A stretch of 35,452 nucleotides of DNA, from contig JAJPIQ010000065.1 in assembly GCA_021324685.1 (NCBI GenBank), forward strand, positions 1 through 35,452, read 5' to 3'. The position numbers were made by a program, and so were the translations under genes. Within the stretch, counting starts at the first letter, position 1, and every line of letters starts with the position of its first letter. This stretch comes from Bacteroidota bacterium (GTDB taxonomy: Bacteria > Bacteroidota > Ignavibacteria > Palsa-1295). Positions 25,166 to 32,812 of the stretch are shown here, piece by piece. Under the pieces are notes generated by a model. It saw only the letters and a list, made by a program, of their open reading frames with translations, had not been told where the DNA came from and searched no databases.

Positions 25166-25873
25166 ATGACAAACGCACCTCTCGCCTGGATCGTCGGCGG
25201 CTCGCGCGGCATTGGCTTCGCGTGTGCCGAGGCGCTGCACCGCGAAGGCTATCGCATCGCGATCTCCGGGCGAGACAGCGAGATGCTAACCGCTTCCGCC
25301 GCGAAGATCGACCGTTCGATCCTTGCCGTCGTCTGCGATGTCACGAGCGAAGGATCCGTGCAGGCAGCCTATCGCACCATTGTCGACCGCTTCGGGGCCG
25401 CGCCGGACGTGCTCCTTAACAGCGCCGGGATTTCGCCGTGGGATACGTTTTCGGAAACGAGCATCGACACATTCGATGCCGTCCTGGCAACGAACATGCG
25501 AGGGCTTTTTCTCACTGCGCGCGAAGTGCTCCGCGACATGTTCGCACGCGGTTCAGGGACGATCGTACACATGCTTTCGGTCGCCGCGCTTAAAGGCTAT
25601 AAAAACGGCGCGGCCTATGTGGCCAGCAAATTTGCCGCCCTCGGGTTTACGAATGCGCTCCGCGAAGAAGCGCGCACGCATGGCGTGAGCGTCATCTCCA
25701 TTTTTCCTGGCGCAACGGAGACGGAACTCTGGGACGAAACAGAGCGAACACAGTATCACGATCGCATGATGCAGCCGGAAGATATTGCGCACGCCATCGT
25801 TTCGGCGCTTCGGGAACCGAAACGCGCCGTCATGGAAGAAATAGTGTTGCGGCCGATCCAGGGAGACCTTTGA
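25166..25873 (+). CDS. Short-chain dehydrogenase/reductase (SDR)
   Basis: A classical SDR of 235 residues that binds NAD(P)H with a Rossmann fold. The dinucleotide loop is G11GSRGIG17 (the usual T of TGxxxGIG is replaced by G). NSAG lies at 85-88. The catalytic tetrad is complete: N110, S138 (HMLSVAA), Y151 and K155 (YVASK). The closest general match is a 3-oxoacyl-ACP reductase-like or sepiapterin-reductase-like oxidoreductase; the substrate is not predictable. hutU begins 6 nt after its stop, so the two are likely cotranscribed. No other fatty-acid genes are nearby. Confidence 0.93.
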   Translation: MTNAPLAWIVGGSRGIGFACAEALHREGYRIAISGRDSEMLTASAAKIDRSILAVVCDVTSEGSVQAAYRTIVDRFGAAPDVLLNSAGISPWDTFSETSIDTFDAVLATNMRGLFLTAREVLRDMFARGSGTIVHMLSVAALKGYKNGAAYVASKFAALGFTNALREEARTHGVSVISIFPGATETELWDETERTQYHDRMMQPEDIAHAIVSALREPKRAVMEEIVLRPIQGDL

Positions 25874-25879
25874 ACACAG

Positions 25880-27664
25880 ATGAATATGAATGACGAATCA
25901 CTAAAAACAGCAACGCGGCCACCGAGCGATCGTCCTGAGCCATTGAGCCGCCGCCATTCCGATATTCATGCCCCTCGGGGAACGGAACTTTCCTGCCAGG
26001 GCTGGCCGCAGGAGGCCGCCATGCGGATGCTGATGAATAATTTGGACCCGGACGTTGCCGAGCGGCCGAAGGACCTGATCGTCTATGGCGGGTCCGGCAA
26101 GGCCGCGCGAAATTGGGACTGCTACGACGCGATCATTCGGGAACTCAAATCCTTGAAGCAGGACGAAACGCTGCTCGTGCAGTCCGGCAAACCCGTCGGC
26201 GTACTCCAAACCTATTCCGATGCACCGCGCGTGGTCATCAGCAATTCGCAGATCGTTCCGCACTGGGCGACCTGGGACGAGTTCCGCCGCCTGGAAGCAC
26301 TCGGCCTCACGATGTTCGGCCAGATGACGGCCGGTAGCTGGATCTATATCGGCAGTCAGGGCATCGTCCAGGGAACTTACGAAACGTTCATGGCCTGCGC
26401 CCAAAAGCATTTTGGCGAGCATTCCTCCTACGCTTCGAGCGGACCAGCCACGCCCGCGCGGCGCCAAGCGGGGGGCCTTTCCGGAAAAATCGTTCTCACG
26501 GCCGGTCTGGGCGGAATGGGCGGGGCACAACCGCTGGCCGCGACCATGGCCGGCGCCGCATTCCTCGGTGTTGAGATCGACGAAGCACGAGCGCAGAAAC
26601 GGATCGATACCGGCTATTGCGACCGCATCACCCATTCACTCGACGAGGCGCTCAAGATCGTCACAACGGCAAAAGAAAAAGGCAGCGCGATCTCGGTCGC
26701 GCTTATCGGAAACGCCGCCGAGGTCCATCCGGAACTTGTTCGCCGAGGGTTTACGCCCGATGTCGTCACCGACCAAACGAGCGCGCACGATGTGTTGAAC
26801 GGGTACTACCCCGCCGGCTATTCCAAAGCGGAAGCCGATGAGCTTCGGAAGAACGATCCGGAACGCTATATGGCAGACGCCCGAGCTTCGATCGTCACGC
26901 ATGTCGAAGCGATGCTCACGATGCAGCAGCGCGGCGCGATCGCCTTCGATTATGGGAACAATATTCGCGGGGAGGCCCAGGCGAACGGCCTTGCCCGTGC
27001 GTTCGACATCCCGGGATTCGTTCCGGAATATATTCGACCGCTGTTTTGCGAAGGCAAAGGACCGTTCCGATGGGTGGCCCTTTCGGGCGATCCGGAAGAC
27101 ATCTATACGACCGACCGCGAACTCCTGAACTTGTTTCCGGACGATGCGACGCTGCACCGCTGGATCCCGCTCGCGCAAACGCACATTCATTTCCAGGGAC
27201 TGCCCGCCCGAATTTGCTGGCTGGGCATGGGCGCGCGCGCCAAAGCCGGACTGTTATTCAACCGGCTTGTCCGCGAAGGTAAAATAAAAGCTCCCATCGT
27301 GATCGGCCGCGACCATCTCGATACCGGCAGCGTTGCCAGCCCGAACCGTGAGACCGAAGGAATGAAAGACGGCAGCGATGCCATTGCCGACTGGCCGATT
27401 CTCAACTTTGCGATGAATGCCATTGGCGGAGCGACGTGGGTCTCGCTCCATCACGGCGGTGGCGTCGGCATTGGGAACTCGATTCATGCCGGGATGGTCA
27501 TCGTCTGCGATGGCACGCCCGATGCCGATCGCCGTCTCGAGCGTGTCCTGAATTACGATCCGGCAATGGGCTTGCTCCGGCATGCCGATGCTGGTTATGA
27601 AACGGCAATCGAGGAAGCAAGCCGGCATCGAGTGCATATTCCAATGGAGCCGGCAAATAGGTAA
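25880..27664 (+). CDS. hutU: Urocanate hydratase
   Basis: Converts urocanate to 4-imidazolone-5-propionate, the second step of histidine breakdown, using tightly bound NAD+ in the cytoplasm. Conserved stretches include [11 protein letters not shown] at about 69-79, [12 protein letters not shown] at about 147-158, the NAD-binding G210[28 protein letters not shown] at about 296-314, and the active-site cysteine C446 in [13 protein letters not shown]. The 594 residues exceed the usual 555 or so; the surplus is an N-terminal extension (about 25 residues) and an insertion near 180-200. No hutH, hutI or hutG lies in the window. The last codons form the first copy of a 28-bp tandem repeat, so the natural C terminus may have been altered by repeat expansion. 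Confidence 0.96.
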   Translation: MNMNDESLKTATRPPSDRPEPLSRRHSDIHAPRGTELSCQGWPQEAAMRMLMNNLDPDVAERPKDLIVYGGSGKAARNWDCYDAIIRELKSLKQDETLLVQSGKPVGVLQTYSDAPRVVISNSQIVPHWATWDEFRRLEALGLTMFGQMTAGSWIYIGSQGIVQGTYETFMACAQKHFGEHSSYASSGPATPARRQAGGLSGKIVLTAGLGGMGGAQPLAATMAGAAFLGVEIDEARAQKRIDTGYCDRITHSLDEALKIVTTAKEKGSAISVALIGNAAEVHPELVRRGFTPDVVTDQTSAHDVLNGYYPAGYSKAEADELRKNDPERYMADARASIVTHVEAMLTMQQRGAIAFDYGNNIRGEAQANGLARAFDIPGFVPEYIRPLFCEGKGPFRWVALSGDPEDIYTTDRELLNLFPDDATLHRWIPLAQTHIHFQGLPARICWLGMGARAKAGLLFNRLVREGKIKAPIVIGRDHLDTGSVASPNRETEGMKDGSDAIADWPILNFAMNAIGGATWVSLHHGGGVGIGNSIHAGMVIVCDGTPDADRRLERVLNYDPAMGLLRHADAGYETAIEEASRHRVHIPMEPANR

Positions 27665-27779
27665 AGGGCAATTGGAGCCGGCAAATAGGTAAAGGGCAAT
27701 TGGAGCCGGCAAATAGGTAAAGGGCAATTGGAGCCGGCAAATAGGTAAAGGGCAATTGGAGCCGGCAAAAGGGCAATCC
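27646..27779 (+). repeat. 28-bp tandem repeat (minisatellite) starting inside hutU
   Basis: Four complete copies begin at 27646, 27674, 27702 and 27730, and a fifth at 27758 is internally shortened. Each starts GGAGCCGGCAAATAGG and ends GGGCAATT. The copies appear identical. The first copy contains the last codons and TAA stop of hutU; the rest are noncoding. The period is not a multiple of three. Confidence 0.95.
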
Positions 27780-27801
27780 CGTATCGGGAAAGAAAATTAA
27801 C

Positions 27802-27858
27802 ATGGCGAACATTTCGAATTATCGCGGGTTGGAAGTTTGGCAGAGGACGACCCTGTAA
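27802..27858 (+). pseudogene. Stub of a four-helix-bundle (S23 / 23S rRNA-IVS-type) gene
   Basis: An 18-codon frame begins MANISNYRGLEVWQR and stops at once. YRxLEVWQ is the hallmark N terminus of four-helix-bundle S23-like proteins, normally about 120 residues. Only this start remains, so it reads as a broken gene. A 10-codon frame (27858-27890) overlaps its stop as TAATG and in turn overlaps the next gene's start the same way. Identification rests on about eleven residues, so it is tentative. Confidence 0.5.
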
Positions 27859-27889
27859 TGATCGAACGATTACTCGAACCACCTTTCTA

Positions 27890-29548
27890 ATGGACGAATC
27901 TACCGGCCTTATCGAGCGTCGAGCGCGAACGATCGTCACGTTCGTCCTGCTGGCGATGGCGGTATGGGTATTCTTTTTTAGTTACCTGCCGCTCGATGCC
28001 GGGCTTTGGGCGCTTCAGGCGGAGCTCCTCCGAAGTCATATGTTCGGCGGCCCATCGCATGATCTCTGGCGAGCCATCCCGTATCCCGCCGCAAACACCG
28101 GCGCGCCATTCCTCTCGGCGCTCCTTGCCACATTCCTACCCGGCGAAACGGTCGTGCGCCTCGCGCTTTGCATCGGTGCGATCTTCCTTCGCGGAGCCGG
28201 AATGCTCGCGCTCTTTCGGACCTTGCGCGTTCGAGATCCCGCCGTTTATTTTTTAATTCCCATCCTTGCAATGACCGGCCTCTGGTACGCCGGAGCCATG
28301 CCCTATCTGATGGGCGAGACGGTCGCGCTCTGGGTCCTTGTTTTTTTTCTTTCGCAGGACCATCCCCGTTCGGCGGCGTTCTGGATTCTGGCGATCGGTA
28401 TCGCGCTGGTCTCGCTCTTGAATGGACTTCTCTTTCTGCTGCTCGCGATCGTCGTGATCATGATCATGCTCGAACAGCGCAAGTCCGTGCACTTGTCGCA
28501 GGGCTGGCTTTCGGAACCGCGCGCCGTCATGAGCTTGCTCGGGATCGGCGCGCTCCTACTTGTGCTCGGACTGATCGGGCGCGAACCGGTCCTGCGGCTT
28601 TCGGCAACAGGAATGCTTCCCAGTGCGGGATTTTCACGACTGCTATTTCTTCTGACTCCGGCGCCGCGTGTGCTCGAAGCGACCTTTCGCTATGGCGATA
28701 TTTTACACGCGCTCGTAACGCTCCTCTTTATCGTCGTCGTGCTCGGATTCTTTTTGAGGGCGGCGTTGCTCGCGATCGAGGAGGTCACCTGGCAATCGCG
28801 CGCGGTCCGTGGTGCGGGATACACCCTGCTGCTCCTCGCGCTCCTGAGCCCTCTTTTTGCGAACATCGGGATCGAGACCTCTTCAGGAATTATTTTTGCG
28901 ATCGTGCTGATCCTCGCCGGATCCTATTCGCGTGGACCGGCGGTGCGCAGAACTCCGATCGACCGCCTGATCTATACGCTCACGGTTATTGCCGCGATCG
29001 CAAGCGTTGCGATGAACGCCTTTTCGGTCGCCAGCGGAAGCGCCGCCGCATCGGACGTGCTCCGTTCATCCCGAATGCTGATCACGCAGGAAAAAGAAAC
29101 GGCGCGCGAAGACCAGCACATCGATCGGATTCGCATCCGTTTTACACTCGATTCTTCGCTGGCGGCGCAATGTGCATATGTCGGCACGCTTTCGTATTCT
29201 GCGACCGCGCCGATCTATCTTTTTTCTGAACACGATCTGCTTTCGGATCCTGCCGCATTCCAGCCGCCGGGCGGAATGATAAAAACGATATCCCGCCCCA
29301 ACGGACGAACCCTAAGCCCTTCCGTTCCCGTGCAACTTGGCTCGGAGGACCGCTATATCGACTCGACCGTCCGCATTCTGGCGGCGTTGCCCATGGCAAC
29401 TCACACATCGAATTCATTCGCGCCATTCGACGTGTCGCTCCGGGAAGATGCCGGAATCAATGTCAACAAAGGCGAAGCGAAATATCATCTCGGGATCGGC
29501 ACTCTCCGAGCGGGTCACCCGGTCGAAATGGCATTTGAACGATTTTAA
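27890..29548 (+). CDS. Polytopic integral membrane protein of unknown function
   Basis: A 552-residue protein that I cannot place in a family. About ten hydrophobic helices span residues 15-375, including IVTFVLLAMAVWVFFF, LLFLLLAIVVIMIML and TLLFIVVVLGFFL. Then comes a long non-membrane region (about 395-552) with mixed alpha/beta character (IRIRFTLDSSLAAQCAYVGTLSYSATAPIYLFSEHD). The layout of an N-terminal membrane block and a C-terminal soluble block, with a conserved-looking acid near the first loop (LPLDAGLWALQ), loosely recalls GT-C glycosyltransferases, but no specific motif supports that. The start overlaps the stop of a 10-codon frame as TAATG. The HIT gene follows 36 nt downstream. 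Confidence 0.82.
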   Translation: MDESTGLIERRARTIVTFVLLAMAVWVFFFSYLPLDAGLWALQAELLRSHMFGGPSHDLWRAIPYPAANTGAPFLSALLATFLPGETVVRLALCIGAIFLRGAGMLALFRTLRVRDPAVYFLIPILAMTGLWYAGAMPYLMGETVALWVLVFFLSQDHPRSAAFWILAIGIALVSLLNGLLFLLLAIVVIMIMLEQRKSVHLSQGWLSEPRAVMSLLGIGALLLVLGLIGREPVLRLSATGMLPSAGFSRLLFLLTPAPRVLEATFRYGDILHALVTLLFIVVVLGFFLRAALLAIEEVTWQSRAVRGAGYTLLLLALLSPLFANIGIETSSGIIFAIVLILAGSYSRGPAVRRTPIDRLIYTLTVIAAIASVAMNAFSVASGSAAASDVLRSSRMLITQEKETAREDQHIDRIRIRFTLDSSLAAQCAYVGTLSYSATAPIYLFSEHDLLSDPAAFQPPGGMIKTISRPNGRTLSPSVPVQLGSEDRYIDSTVRILAALPMATHTSNSFAPFDVSLREDAGINVNKGEAKYHLGIGTLRAGHPVEMAFERF

Positions 29549-29550
29549 TC

Positions 29551-29587
29551 TGCACACACTCTTTTATGTGCGCACCACTCTTTTATG
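29551..29587 (+). repeat. Imperfect direct duplication carrying the HIT start codon
   Basis: Copy 1 (29551-29568) reads TGCACACACTCTTTTATG and copy 2 (29569-29587) reads TGCGCACCACTCTTTTATG. Both end in ATG, but the two ATGs are 19 nt apart and out of frame. Only the second opens the HIT protein; the first gives a short overlapping frame. Confidence 0.85.
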
Positions 29588-29923
29588 ACACTCTTCGAAA
29601 AGATCGCGAACCACGAAATTCCGGCGACGATTGTCCATGAAGATGCCGATCTTGTCGCATTTCAGGATATCAATCCCCAGGCACCGCAACACATCATTAT
29701 CATTCCGAGGCGTGCCATTGCCTCGATCGACGATGTCGAGCCCGGAGACGCCGAACTCCTCGGAAAAATGATCGTTCTGGCAAAACAATTGGCACGGGAA
29801 ACGGGTGTCGCAAACAATGGTTACCGCCTGGTGTTCAATTGCGGCCCGGACGCGGGACAGTCCGTCGATCATATTCATTTGCACCTCTTAGGCGGTCGAG
29901 AACTCGATTGGCCGCCGGGATGA
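29585..29923 (+). CDS. HIT-family nucleotide hydrolase (HINT-like)
   Basis: A 112-residue histidine-triad protein of the HINT/PKCI branch. The triad is H96-I-H98-L-H100-LLGG near the C terminus, with H98 as the nucleophile. LVAFQDINPQAPQHIIIIPRR at about 23-43 is the typical core. Family members hydrolyse adenosine phosphoramidates or related AMP-lysine adducts. The length is normal and the motif complete. The start lies in the second copy of a short duplication. No operon partner gives a specific role. Confidence 0.95.
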   Translation: MTLFEKIANHEIPATIVHEDADLVAFQDINPQAPQHIIIIPRRAIASIDDVEPGDAELLGKMIVLAKQLARETGVANNGYRLVFNCGPDAGQSVDHIHLHLLGGRELDWPPG

Positions 29924-30016
29924 GAGGAAGGTGGACGACCTTGATCCTGCGCTTCGTTCGAATGGAACCACGCCTTATCTAAATGTATTCTCGGACATCT
30001 TTTATTCAATTGTAAT

Positions 30017-30745
30017 ATGAAAACGAAAACGTTCCTATGCCTGCTTTCGCTTTTCGCGGTTTCGTGTTCGAATTCGACGACGAATAACGGCGGTCCGCAA
30101 AATACAACGGTCATGCAATGGAAAGTTGGGTCGCGTACAACGATCGTAACAACGCCACGCGATACGTCATCGAATGACTTCGACATGGAATTGTCCTCCC
30201 ACGATACCATTATTCGAACGATCGTGTCGACCCATCAAACTTTCATGGGACGATCGAACGTAACGATCTACCAGGACAGCTTTCCCGCCACTCCTGGTAT
30301 CGTTTCGAATGGTTACATGTCCCAGGATAACGATGGGACGGTCTGGATCTTCAGTTACGGTGAGAATGCATGGATCGATTACTTCAATAAAAAGTTTATC
30401 GATGCGATCGGATGGGTGAAGTGTTACGATCCTGCCAGCGTCGAATGGAACTCGGAATTCGATATCGGTCCCTACGAAAGTTCCGATCATACGTTCGTTA
30501 ACTATTCGGAGACCCTTCAGCCGGACGATACCGTCTCCGTCAATGGAAAAACATACACTGCCAAGCATGTCCTCTATACGATGACGACTTCGACCGCCGG
30601 TTATGCGAGTTTCTTCACGGTTTTTGCCGACTCCTATCTCGTGTTTCAACTCGGCATGCCGGCAATCGAGATCGACCATAGCTTTCACGACTGGGTGCAG
30701 CAGGCACACTTCGGTTTGACCACTCGAGTAAGTCAAACGCAGTGA
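30017..30745 (+). CDS. Predicted lipoprotein, function unknown
   Basis: A 242-residue protein with a lipoprotein signal peptide: MKTKTFLCLLSLFAVS then C17, with a lipobox-like FAVSC. The mature protein begins with a Ser/Thr/Asn-rich linker and continues as a beta-rich domain (WKVGSRTTIVTTPRDTSS, NVTIYQDSFPA, GKTYTAKHVLYTMTTSTAGYASFFTVFADSYLVFQLG). It is probably anchored to the outer or inner membrane facing the periplasm. No catalytic motif is recognised. It is preceded by an AT-rich segment that may hold its promoter. The C-terminal SHDWVQQAHFGLTTRVSQTQ lacks the pattern of a T9SS domain. Confidence 0.83.
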   Translation: MKTKTFLCLLSLFAVSCSNSTTNNGGPQNTTVMQWKVGSRTTIVTTPRDTSSNDFDMELSSHDTIIRTIVSTHQTFMGRSNVTIYQDSFPATPGIVSNGYMSQDNDGTVWIFSYGENAWIDYFNKKFIDAIGWVKCYDPASVEWNSEFDIGPYESSDHTFVNYSETLQPDDTVSVNGKTYTAKHVLYTMTTSTAGYASFFTVFADSYLVFQLGMPAIEIDHSFHDWVQQAHFGLTTRVSQTQ

Positions 30746-30825
30746 AGAATGTGGCAGAAGACTTGCGTTTGCGTTAGACCATCCGCACGCGGCGCAACCC
30801 CGAACGCGGAGCAATAACGAACCGC

Positions 30826-31626
30826 ATGACGAACGAAATAAAAATCGGAAGCTTTACCGTCCATCGCATCGGCCTGGGAACGAACCGCATTACCGGTACG
30901 GAACATGCGCGGGCGGTGCTCCTGCGTGCGGCGGAGCTCGGCGTCAATTTCATCGACACGGCCGATATTTATCAGCGCGGGCACAGCGAGCAGACGATCG
31001 GGGAAACATTCCAGAACCCCTATCCCGACGGTCCCCTGATCGCGACCAAGGGCGGAATGTCGTGGCAGGACTCGAGCGCTATCAACGACCCCGATTATCT
31101 TCGGCACGCACTGGAAGCAAGCTTGAAACGGCTCGGTCGTGCTACGACCGACCTCTACCAATTGCACCGGACCGATCCGAACCTTCCCGTCGAGCAGACG
31201 GCCACCGTGCTCAAGGAACTTAAGGATCGAGGGAACGCCCGTCATATTGGCCTTTCCGAAGTGACCGTGGAGCAGATCGAGCGATATCGTTCCGTCGTGG
31301 AAATCGTCTCGGTCCAGAATCAATACAATATCTTCGAGCGCAAGCACGAAGCCGTGCTCGACTATTGCGAGCGCAACAACATAGTCTTTATTCCGTGGTA
31401 CCCACTCGCAAAAGGAAGGCTGGAAGATGCCGCCATGACCCGTATTGCGAAGGCCCATGCGGCGACGCCCGTCCAGATCGCGATCGCCTGGTTACTGCAG
31501 CGCTCCCCGGTCATCCTGCCGATTCCGGGAACACTTTCCATCGAGCACCTGGAACGGAACGTCGCAGCGGCGACGATCGCATTGAGCGAAGAAGAGTTCC
31601 ATGCGTTGGATGCGCTGTCGCGATAA
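30826..31626 (+). CDS. Aldo/keto reductase
   Basis: NADPH-dependent carbonyl reductase with a TIM-barrel fold. The 266 residues hold the full catalytic tetrad: D44 (FIDTADIYQ), Y49, K75 (IATKGGM) and H114 (YQLHRTDP). The C-terminal nucleotide-binding part has PIPGTLSIEHLERNVAA. The sequence resembles the shorter, single-domain bacterial AKR group (YajO/AKR13-like); the substrate is unknown. It is followed by the convergent TlpA gene 67 nt away. No obvious pathway partner adjoins it. Confidence 0.94.
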   Translation: MTNEIKIGSFTVHRIGLGTNRITGTEHARAVLLRAAELGVNFIDTADIYQRGHSEQTIGETFQNPYPDGPLIATKGGMSWQDSSAINDPDYLRHALEASLKRLGRATTDLYQLHRTDPNLPVEQTATVLKELKDRGNARHIGLSEVTVEQIERYRSVVEIVSVQNQYNIFERKHEAVLDYCERNNIVFIPWYPLAKGRLEDAAMTRIAKAHAATPVQIAIAWLLQRSPVILPIPGTLSIEHLERNVAAATIALSEEEFHALDALSR

Positions 31627-31693
31627 GCCCCGAAAAACTGAAACGCCCGCTCGCGGTCGCGAACAGGCGTTGATGGAACTTTTATCGGCTCGG

Positions 31694-32254
31694 TCATTGC
31701 CCGGCGCTGGCCGTCTCCAGGAGCAGCGGCTTGAACAGATCTTCCACGGCCGACTTTTGGCGCATCCCCACGAAGCTCGAACGGATCAGGCCCTTGCGAT
31801 CGATCACGAACGTGACCGGGATCGACGGCATGTCCCCATACGCAGAAGTAACTTTCGGGTCCGGCAACAAGATCGGATAGGTCACGGCGTGCTTCGCAAG
31901 CCACGGCTGGATTTTCGCCATTCCTTCCTCATCGAGCGCGATGCCGAGGAACTGCAGCCCCTGCGCGCCATATTCCTTCTGCAATTCGCCGAACTCGGGA
32001 ATTTCCTTATTGCACGGCGGGCACCACGTTGCCCAGAAATTGAGCATGACCACTTTGCCACGATAATCGGACAAATGATAGACCTTGCCGGTCACGTCCT
32101 TCAGTGCGAAATCGGGCGCGGCCTTCGGGGCGCCCTGGGCAAAGGCGGCTTCCGCAAGCCCGCCAGAATGATTCAGTTGATAGAAAGCGACCGCTGCGAC
32201 AATGCCGAGCGCCGCGAGAACCGGAGTGAGTAATTTTGAACTGCGAGTTTTCAT
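31694..32254 (-). CDS. TlpA/ResA-like thioredoxin, membrane anchored
   Basis: A 186-residue extracytoplasmic thiol-disulfide protein. A single N-terminal hydrophobic helix (about 8-26) anchors it or is cleaved. The thioredoxin fold follows, with the active site W77-C78-P-P-C81 (ATWCPPCNKEIPEF) and the cis-proline P146 (PSIPVTFVID). The APDFALKDVTGK opening is the usual AhpC/TSA-Redoxin start. It probably reduces or oxidises periplasmic cysteines, for example in cytochrome c maturation, but no ccm gene is near. It is divergent from the lipoprotein gene at 32372 across 117 nt. Confidence 0.94.
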   Translation of the reverse strand: MKTRSSKLLTPVLAALGIVAAVAFYQLNHSGGLAEAAFAQGAPKAAPDFALKDVTGKVYHLSDYRGKVVMLNFWATWCPPCNKEIPEFGELQKEYGAQGLQFLGIALDEEGMAKIQPWLAKHAVTYPILLPDPKVTSAYGDMPSIPVTFVIDRKGLIRSSFVGMRQKSAVEDLFKPLLLETASAGQ

Positions 32255-32307
32255 GGCTTTTCGGTTAAAAGTGTAAAATTAGCAACCCAATTGGTAGCAC
32301 TTGTGTT

Positions 32308-32328
32308 CGCCAAAGCTGTTTTTTGGCG
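32308..32328. promoter_or_regulatory. Inverted repeat between tlpA-like and lipoprotein starts
   Basis: CGCCAAA, 7 nt, TTTGGCG: perfect 7-bp arms in the 117-nt divergent region. It could be an operator or a 5'-UTR hairpin of the rightward gene. No consensus is known to me. Confidence 0.35.
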
Positions 32329-32371
32329 GTTTCCGTCGCGGAATTTGCAATTCATTTCATCCTTTTCGTCC

Positions 32372-32794
32372 ATGATGCGCCACGCTTCCATCCTGTCGTT
32401 CCGAATTCCATTCTTCATCGCCGCAGGGATCGTCCTTGCCGGGCTCTCCTCCTGCGCCACGCCGCAAGTGCCGTTTCACGGGTTCCCCGATGCTGGGACC
32501 CTCGAATCGCACGATCGCACCGTTATGACCCAATCGGCCAGCGGCGGTCCGCTCGACCCGATGAACCTCGCGCAGGAGGACCAGCGCTACACGCACGATA
32601 ATATCGCCTACGACCGCGTCGAAGAAGGCTATTATCAGTGGGGCGCCCGGCTCTACGCCATGGGATACCGGGACGAATACTACGTCCGCGATCTCGCCCC
32701 GAAGGCGTTCGGCCATGAGATGATGGATACCTACGATCACGACATCGCCAAAGGCTTCGAGGACGCCGCCCAGAACGATTCCCAGAATAAATAG
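32372..32794 (+). CDS. Small predicted lipoprotein
   Basis: A 140-residue protein starting at the ATG at 32372 (MMRHAS; 32375 is an equal alternative). A lipoprotein signal (SFRIPFFIAAGIVLAGLSS then C28, lipobox LSSC) is followed by a Pro/Gly/Asp linker and a helical, Tyr/Asp-rich domain (EEGYYQWGARLYAMGYRDEYYVRDLAPKAFG). I recognise no family. The frame stays open upstream to 32291, but that would put the signal peptide internally. The TPR gene starts 18 nt downstream, so they are probably one operon. Confidence 0.85.
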   Translation: MMRHASILSFRIPFFIAAGIVLAGLSSCATPQVPFHGFPDAGTLESHDRTVMTQSASGGPLDPMNLAQEDQRYTHDNIAYDRVEEGYYQWGARLYAMGYRDEYYVRDLAPKAFGHEMMDTYDHDIAKGFEDAAQNDSQNK

Positions 32795-32812
32795 AGACTT
32801 AACAATCACTGC

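Noticed and set aside
27646-27779. CRISPR array
   Set aside because: The 28-bp units are directly contiguous with no spacers, so it is a plain tandem repeat; no cas genes are near.
27498-27939. Minus-strand frames coding [16 protein letters not shown] repeats
   Set aside because: They are fortuitous readings of the 28-bp minisatellite, which has no constraint in these frames.
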